Below are positions 6,872-10,385 of a stretch of 10,385 nucleotides of DNA, in pieces. Made by a program: the position numbers and the translations under genes. Positions within the stretch are counted from its first letter, which is position 1. Each line of letters starts with the position of its first letter. Origin of the DNA: Paracoccaceae bacterium (GTDB taxonomy: Bacteria; Pseudomonadota; Alphaproteobacteria; Rhodobacterales; Rhodobacteraceae); NCBI GenBank assembly GCA_015487335.1, contig WFPZ01000078.1:1-10385 (forward strand), given 5' to 3'. Below the pieces are notes generated by a model that worked only from the letters and a program-made list of their open reading frames with translations, did not search any database and was not told where the DNA came from.

Positions 6872-6900
6872 TATATAATCCGCCCTTCGCCGCACTGCAA
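6872..6900 (-). promoter_or_regulatory. Candidate promoter of the DAHP synthase gene
   Basis: On the minus strand TTGCAG (6900-6895, 3/6) is separated by 17 nt from TATATA (6877-6872, 4/6), the most AT-rich patch in the intergenic region. Transcription would begin near 6865, giving a leader of about 28 nt that includes the GGAG ribosome site. Reasonable sigma-70 spacing, modest element matches. Confidence 0.42.
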
Positions 6901-6925
6901 ACAAAGACCGCCCCCATGCTAGAAT
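6896..6925 (+). promoter_or_regulatory. Candidate promoter of the GlxA-family regulator, overlapping the divergent promoter
   Basis: TAGAAT at 6920-6925 matches the -10 consensus at 5 of 6 positions, with TGCAAA at 6896-6901 (3/6) 18 nt upstream as a possible -35. The -35 elements of the two divergent candidates overlap at 6896-6900. The leader would be about 70 nt. No clear operator dyad is visible between 6926 and 7004. Confidence 0.33.
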
Positions 6926-7004
6926 AGCCGCACGAATCCCTTGAAGCACGTGGCGAAGGCTGTTTTCGATGCTGCGTTCAGTCTTCCGGCCGGGCAGGTG
7001 AGCG

Positions 7005-8000
7005 ATGGTGAGCATGGCAGACGATACCCGGACAGGACGGCGGCCGCGCCGCTTCGTCTTCCTCCTGCTGAAGAACTTCTCCATGCTGCCCTTCGCGGGG
7101 GCGCTGGAAAGCCTGCGCATCGCCAACCGGGAGCTGGGCGAAGAGGCCTATGTCTGGATGCTGGTCGGCGAGGGCGGCGGCAAGGTGGCCTGTTCCAACG
7201 GCACCGAATTCGTGCTCGACTCCGACCTGCCGGAAACCCGGCGCGACGACACCATCCTGGTGTGCGGCGGCATCGACGTGGCGCGGGCCTCGAGCCGGCC
7301 GGTGATCAGCTGGCTGCGCCGCGAGGCCCGCCGGGGGGCGGCGATCGGCGGGTTCTGCACCGCCGCCCACACCCTGGCCATGGCCGGGCTGCTGGACGGC
7401 AGGCGCGCCACCATCCACTGGGAGAACCAGGACAGTTTCGCCGAGGAATTCGGCGAGGTGACGCTGACCAGATCCGTCTTTGCCATCGACGGCAACCGGA
7501 TGACCGCCGCGGGCGGCACCGCCTCCATCGACCTGATGCTGAAGCTGATCGCCGATGACCACGGCGAGGATCTGGCCAATACCGTGGCCGACCAGCTGAT
7601 CTATTCCTCGATCCGCACCGATCAGGACGCCCAGCGCCTTTCGGTGCCCGCCCGCATCGGGGTGCGCCACCCCAAGCTCTCGGCGGTGATCCGGATGATG
7701 GAAAACAACATGGAAGAGCCGATCAGCCCCTCGGTGCTGGCCCGCGAGGTGGGGCTTTCGACGCGCCAGCTGGAACGGCTGTTCCGCCGCTACCTCGACC
7801 GCAGCCCCAAGCGCTACTACATGGAGCTGCGGCTGCAGAAGGCGCGCAACCTGCTGATGCAGACCGACATGAGCGTGATCAACGTGGCGCTCGCCTGCGG
7901 CTTCACCTCGCCGTCGCATTTCTCCAAGTGCTACCGGGCCCACTACGACATAACCCCCTACCGCGAGCGCGGCGCCCGGGCGGGCCGGATGCCGGCCTGA
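7005..8000 (+). CDS. GlxA-family transcriptional regulator (DJ-1/PfpI-like domain plus AraC HTH)
   Basis: Cytoplasmic regulator of 331 residues. Residues about 16-190 form a DJ-1/PfpI (glutamine-amidotransferase-like) sensing domain: FVFLLLKNFSM at 17-27, CGGIDV at 87-92, and the nucleophile-elbow segment GGFCTAAHTLA (115-125) with C118. Residues about 224-322 form a double-HTH AraC domain: SVLAREVGLSTRQLERLFRR (243-262), then the AraC signature VALACGFTSPSHFSKCYR (294-311). This architecture includes GbdR, CdhR and ArgR of Pseudomonas, which control use of glycine betaine, carnitine and arginine. The sequence resembles GbdR most, from memory, but this is not enough to name it. It lies 139 nt upstream of an ABC importer operon in the same direction and probably controls it. 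The ATG at 7005 is preceded by AGGTGAGCG; an ATG at 7014 is possible but poorly spaced. Confidence 0.9.
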   Translation: MVSMADDTRTGRRPRRFVFLLLKNFSMLPFAGALESLRIANRELGEEAYVWMLVGEGGGKVACSNGTEFVLDSDLPETRRDDTILVCGGIDVARASSRPVISWLRREARRGAAIGGFCTAAHTLAMAGLLDGRRATIHWENQDSFAEEFGEVTLTRSVFAIDGNRMTAAGGTASIDLMLKLIADDHGEDLANTVADQLIYSSIRTDQDAQRLSVPARIGVRHPKLSAVIRMMENNMEEPISPSVLAREVGLSTRQLERLFRRYLDRSPKRYYMELRLQKARNLLMQTDMSVINVALACGFTSPSHFSKCYRAHYDITPYRERGARAGRMPA

Positions 8001-8018
8001 GCGGGCAGCGCGAAATTC

Positions 8019-8032
8019 TGCCGCATGCGGCA
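8019..8032. promoter_or_regulatory. Perfect 14-bp palindrome upstream of the ABC operon
   Basis: TGCCGCATGCGGCA is fully self-complementary and sits 18 nt after the regulator's stop and 107 nt before the binding-protein start. It is followed by AAAAA rather than Ts on the plus strand, so it is a poor terminator, and its symmetry fits a protein binding site better. AraC-type proteins usually bind direct repeats rather than perfect palindromes, so the binder could be another factor. No good -35/-10 pair was found in 8033-8139. A pyrimidine tract lies at 8071-8084. Confidence 0.4.
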
Positions 8033-8139
8033 AAAACCGCCCGCCGGACGGGCTGGAAACGGATTGTCAGTCTTTTCTTTTTCCGCGCCGCGGATTAACG
8101 TCCGGCGTCAGGACATCGATCCAAACAGGGAGTTATCAC

Positions 8140-9324
8140 ATGAAAAAACTGCTTCTGGCCTCTGCGGCCGTGGCCCTGAGTGCCGGCGCGAGCCTTGCCC
8201 AGGAAGAAATCAAGCTCGGGATCATCCTGGGCTTCACCGGGCCGATCGAATCGCTCACCCCGCAAATGGCTGCCGGCGCCGAGCTGGCGATGAAGGAAGT
8301 CACCGAGTCCGGCGCGCTTCTGGGCGGGGCGACGGTGACGCCGGTGCGCGCCGACTCCACCTGCATCGACGCGGGCGCCGCCACCGCCGCTGCCGAGCGC
8401 CTGATCACCGGCGACGGGGTCAAGGGCATCGTCGGCGCCGACTGCTCGGGCGTGACCGGCGCGATCCTCTCCAACGTGGCCGTGCCCAACGGCGTGGTGA
8501 TGATCTCGCCCTCGGCCACCTCCCCGGCGCTGTCCACGGCCGAGGACAACGGCCTGTTCTTCCGCACCGCACCTTCGGATGCCCGCCAGGGCGTGGTGAT
8601 GGCCGAAATCCTGCTTGAGCAGGGCATCAACGAGGTGGCCGTCACCTACACCAACAACGACTACGGCAAGGGCCTGGCCGACAGCTTCCAGGCCGCCTTC
8701 GAGGAGCGCGGCGGCAAGGTGACGATCAACGCCGCCCACGAGGACGGCAAGGCCGACTACTCGGCCGAGGTCGGCGCGCTGGCGGCGGCCGGCGGGCAGC
8801 GCCTGGTGGTGGCGGGCTATGTCGATCAGGGCGGTTCGGGCATCGTGCGCGCCGCGCTCGATTCGGGCGCCTTCGACACCTTCCACTTCCCCGACGGGAT
8901 GATCTCCAGCGCGCTCGAGGAGAACTTCGGCACCGAGATCGACGGCTCCACCGGGCAGCATCCGGGCACCGACAGCGAGGGGGCCGCGAAGTTCACCGAG
9001 ATCGTCGGCGGTGCCTTCGACGCAAGCTCGCCCTTCACGCCGGAAAGCTACGACGCCGCGGCGCTGATCATGCTGGCGATGCAGGCCGCCGGCTCTTCCG
9101 ATCCGGCCGCCTACAAGGACAAGGTGATGGAAGTGGCCAACGCCCCGGGCGAGCCGATCCTGCCGGGCGAGCTGGGCAAGGCGCTCAAGCTGCTGGCCGA
9201 GGGCAAGGACATCGACTACGTCGGCGCCACCGCCGTGGAGCTGATCGGGCCGGGCGAATCGGCGGGCAACTACCGCCAGATCGTCATCAAGAACGGCAAG
9301 ATCACCACGGTGAAATACCGCTGA
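8140..9324 (+). CDS. Periplasmic substrate-binding protein of a branched-chain-amino-acid-type (HAAT) ABC importer
   Basis: Exported solute receptor of 394 residues that delivers ligand to a Liv-type ABC permease. The Sec signal peptide is clear: MKK, a hydrophobic core (4-17) and cleavage after SLA at residue 20, leaving QEE. The mature part has the type I binding-fold opening IKLGIILGFTGPIESLTPQM (24-43) with the usual G-P turn, and later VVMISPSATSPAL and YTNNDYGKGLADSF blocks typical of LivJ/LivK-like receptors. There is no lipobox cysteine, so it is free in the periplasm. The ATG at 8140 follows GGGAG with 7-8 nt spacing. A strong hairpin separates it from livG, fitting higher expression of the receptor than of the ATPases. 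The substrate is unknown: this family binds branched-chain and other amino acids, amides, urea and aromatic acids. The GlxA-type regulator upstream makes an amino-acid or methylated-amine ligand reasonable, but this is inference. Confidence 0.92.
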   Translation: MKKLLLASAAVALSAGASLAQEEIKLGIILGFTGPIESLTPQMAAGAELAMKEVTESGALLGGATVTPVRADSTCIDAGAATAAAERLITGDGVKGIVGADCSGVTGAILSNVAVPNGVVMISPSATSPALSTAEDNGLFFRTAPSDARQGVVMAEILLEQGINEVAVTYTNNDYGKGLADSFQAAFEERGGKVTINAAHEDGKADYSAEVGALAAAGGQRLVVAGYVDQGGSGIVRAALDSGAFDTFHFPDGMISSALEENFGTEIDGSTGQHPGTDSEGAAKFTEIVGGAFDASSPFTPESYDAAALIMLAMQAAGSSDPAAYKDKVMEVANAPGEPILPGELGKALKLLAEGKDIDYVGATAVELIGPGESAGNYRQIVIKNGKITTVKYR

Positions 9325-9345
9325 TCCAGCATGCGAGAAAATCTG

Positions 9346-9372
9346 AAGCAGCCCGGAATTTCCGGGCTGTTT
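9346..9372 (+). terminator. Strong hairpin between binding protein and LivG genes (partial terminator/attenuator)
   Basis: CAGCCCGGA (9349-9357) pairs with TCCGGGCTG (9361-9369) around a 3-nt loop; flanking A-A-G and T-T-T extend the stem to 12 bp with one G-U pair. It begins 21 nt after the binding-protein stop. Only TTTCACT follows, so termination is likely incomplete. In ABC operons such hairpins often protect or release the abundant receptor mRNA while allowing read-through. Confidence 0.6.
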
Positions 9373-9420
9373 CACTAAGTGAGGGGCGCGGGTGATGCGC
9401 GAACTGGGGGTGGCCGTGCA

Positions 9421-10209
9421 ATGATCGTCGTCGAGAACCTGCACAAGCATTTCGGCGGGTTTCATGCGGTGGACGGGGCGTCGCTGGAGATACGCGAGGG
9501 CTCCATCACCGGCCTGATCGGCCCGAACGGGGCCGGAAAGACAACGCTTTTCAACGTGATAGCCGGAGTTCTGAAACCGACCTCCGGACATGTCTACATG
9601 GATGGCGAGGACATCACCGGCCTGCCGCCGCACGAGCTTTTCCACAAGGGGCTTCTGCGCACCTTCCAGATCGCGCATGAGTTCTCTTCGATGACGGTGC
9701 GCGAAAACCTGATGGTGGTGCCGGGCAACCAGTCGGGCGAGACGCTGTGGAACGCCTGGTTTGCGCGCGGGCGCATCCGCGAGGAAGAGCGCGAGCTTCG
9801 CAGGCGCGCCGACGAGGTGCTGGAGTTTCTCACCATCGACCATCTGGCCGACGAGAAGGCGGGCAACCTCTCGGGCGGGCAGAAGAAGCTGCTGGAGCTG
9901 GGCCGCACCATGATGGTGGAGGCCAGGATCGTGTTCCTCGACGAGGTGGGCGCGGGCGTCAACCGCACGCTGCTCAACACCATCGGCGACGCCATCGTGC
10001 GCCTCAACAAGGAACGGGGCTACACCTTCTGCATGATCGAGCATGACATGGATTTCATCGGCCGCCTCTGCGACCCGGTGATCGTCATGGCCGAGGGCAA
10101 GGTGCTGGCCGAGGGCCCGGCGGAGCACATCATGGAAAACGAGGCCGTGATCGAGGCCTATCTGGGACGCGGAATGAAGAACAAGGTGAAGGCGGAGGCC
10201 GGGGCATGA
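9421..10209 (+). CDS. livG: LivG-type ABC transporter ATP-binding protein
   Basis: Cytoplasmic ATPase of 262 residues that powers a Liv/HAAT importer together with a LivF partner. Walker A is GPNGAGKTT (34-42), the Q-loop Gln is at 83 (RTFQIAHEF), the signature is LSGGQKK (150-156), Walker B is IVFLDE (170-175) and the switch His is H208 in MIEHDMDF. After Walker B the usual Pro (DEP) is replaced by Val: LDEVGAGVN (173-181), whereas typical LivG reads DEPAAGLN. The catalytic Glu is kept, so the protein should be active. The ATG at 9421 starts MIVVENLHKHFGG, the normal family start, with GGGGGTGG about 8 nt upstream; a GTG 14 codons earlier has no ribosome site. It ends in ATGA with a 22-codon ORF leading to the LivF-type gene. 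Permease genes are not in the window. Confidence 0.93.
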   Translation: MIVVENLHKHFGGFHAVDGASLEIREGSITGLIGPNGAGKTTLFNVIAGVLKPTSGHVYMDGEDITGLPPHELFHKGLLRTFQIAHEFSSMTVRENLMVVPGNQSGETLWNAWFARGRIREEERELRRRADEVLEFLTIDHLADEKAGNLSGGQKKLLELGRTMMVEARIVFLDEVGAGVNRTLLNTIGDAIVRLNKERGYTFCMIEHDMDFIGRLCDPVIVMAEGKVLAEGPAEHIMENEAVIEAYLGRGMKNKVKAEAGA

Positions 10210-10274
10210 GCGCAATTCATGCCTCCGGCGGGTGCATTTCCGGACAGAAGAAGAAAGGGCGGGCCGATGTCTGA
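10206..10274 (+). CDS. Possible 22-residue coupling ORF between the LivG and LivF genes
   Basis: The ATG at 10206-10208 overlaps the livG stop as ATGA. The frame then reads 22 codons (MSAIHASGGC, then a basic QKKKGRADV end) and stops at 10272-10274, 8 nt inside the LivF-type gene, which starts at 10267. It has no homology that I recognise. The arrangement would carry ribosomes from livG to the livF start, so it may be a translational bridge rather than a functional peptide. It could also be chance: ATGA overlaps are common, and the frame is short. Confidence 0.25.
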   Translation: MSAIHASGGCISGQKKKGRADV

Positions 10275-10385
10275 GCCCTTCCTGATCGGCGATCGGATGA
10301 CCGGCGGCTATGGCGCGGCCGACATCCTGCACGAGTGCACGGTGGCCGTGGACAAGGGCCAGATCGCGGTGATCGTCGGGCCCAA
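10267..10385 (+). CDS. livF: LivF-type ABC transporter ATP-binding protein, N-terminal fragment
   Basis: The first 39 codons of a second ABC ATPase, cut by the right edge. The reading MSEPFLIGDRMTGGYGAADI, then LHECTVAVDKGQIAVIVGP, matches the LivF start: an A-loop-like aromatic (Y15) in a GGYGAADIL segment, then the strand leading into Walker A, which is cut just after GP. The ATG at 10267 is preceded by AAAGGGCGG. It follows livG by 57 nt, bridged by a short ORF. It should pair with LivG as the second nucleotide-binding subunit of the importer. The rest of the gene and the two permeases are expected downstream. Confidence 0.82.
   Translation, partial: MSEPFLIGDRMTGGYGAADILHECTVAVDKGQIAVIVGP

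Noticed and set aside
5425..6927. 500-codon plus-strand frame opposite the DAHP synthase gene
   Set aside because: Antisense to a complete enzyme with all metal ligands; composition typical of a shadow frame.
8064..8098. Promoter for the binding-protein gene from TTGTCA (8064-8069) and GATTAA (8093-8098)
   Set aside because: The spacer of 23 nt is too long and nothing like a -10 lies at 17-18 nt. A sigma-54 reading of the same stretch also fails on spacing and lacks the GC of the -12 element.
9379..9420. GTG start for the LivG gene 14 codons upstream
   Set aside because: No ribosome site precedes it and the extra residues are not part of the family; ATG at 9421 matches the usual start.
8095..10332. 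745-codon minus-strand frame opposite the binding protein and LivG genes
   Set aside because: Shadow of two clear plus-strand genes; His/Gly/Arg/Asp-rich with no family motif.

Overview
This is a high-GC window with coding regions packed closely on both strands. The gene content suggests an alphaproteobacterium, most likely of the Rhodobacteraceae (Paracoccus/Roseobacter-type) and capable of nitrate respiration. The main clues are a NarK1/NarK2 pair beside an FNR-family regulator without an Fe-S cluster (the Paracoccus narR-narK arrangement), a glpR-glpD pair, a plant-like class II DAHP synthase, and a GlxA-family regulator ahead of a Liv-type ABC transporter. The assignment rests on protein resemblance recalled from memory, not on a search.

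Layout. (1) Positions 1-1913, minus strand: two nitrate/nitrite transporters of the NNP family. The NarK1 type is upstream. The NarK2 type starts at a TTG codon and runs off the left edge, where narGHJI would be expected. (2) Positions 1914-2164: a divergent control region with a perfect TTGAT-N4-ATCAA FNR/NNR box. (3) Positions 2165-2851, plus strand: a Crp/Fnr regulator (NarR-like) with an FNR-type recognition helix but no cysteine cluster. (4) Positions 2866-5239, minus strand: glpR and glpD, overlapping by 14 nt and convergent with narR; a terminator overlaps the glpD stop. A TTTCG-rich repeat upstream of glpR is a candidate GlpR operator. (5) Positions 5467-6837, minus strand: a class II DAHP synthase, the entry step of the shikimate pathway. 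(6) Positions 7005-8000, plus strand: a DJ-1/PfpI plus AraC-type (GlxA family) regulator, divergent from the DAHP synthase. (7) Positions 8140-10385, plus strand: the start of a branched-chain-amino-acid-type (HAAT) ABC importer operon, with a periplasmic binding protein, a strong hairpin, LivG-type and LivF-type ATPases, and a 22-codon ORF bridging the two ATPase genes. The permeases are presumably beyond the right edge.

How they work together. The left part reads as an anaerobic nitrate uptake and control unit: NarR would act at the shared box to switch on narK1-narK2. The middle holds glycerol-3-phosphate catabolism under its own repressor, followed by a housekeeping aromatic biosynthesis gene. 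The right part reads as a regulated solute uptake system whose substrate cannot be fixed from sequence; the GlxA/GbdR-like regulator hints at an amino acid or methylated-amine ligand.

I see no RNA genes, insertion sequences, CRISPR arrays or integrated elements. I do not see a clearly undescribed system. The points most worth checking are the split NarK1/NarK2 pair, the regulatory palindromes, and the small coupling ORF between the ATPase genes.
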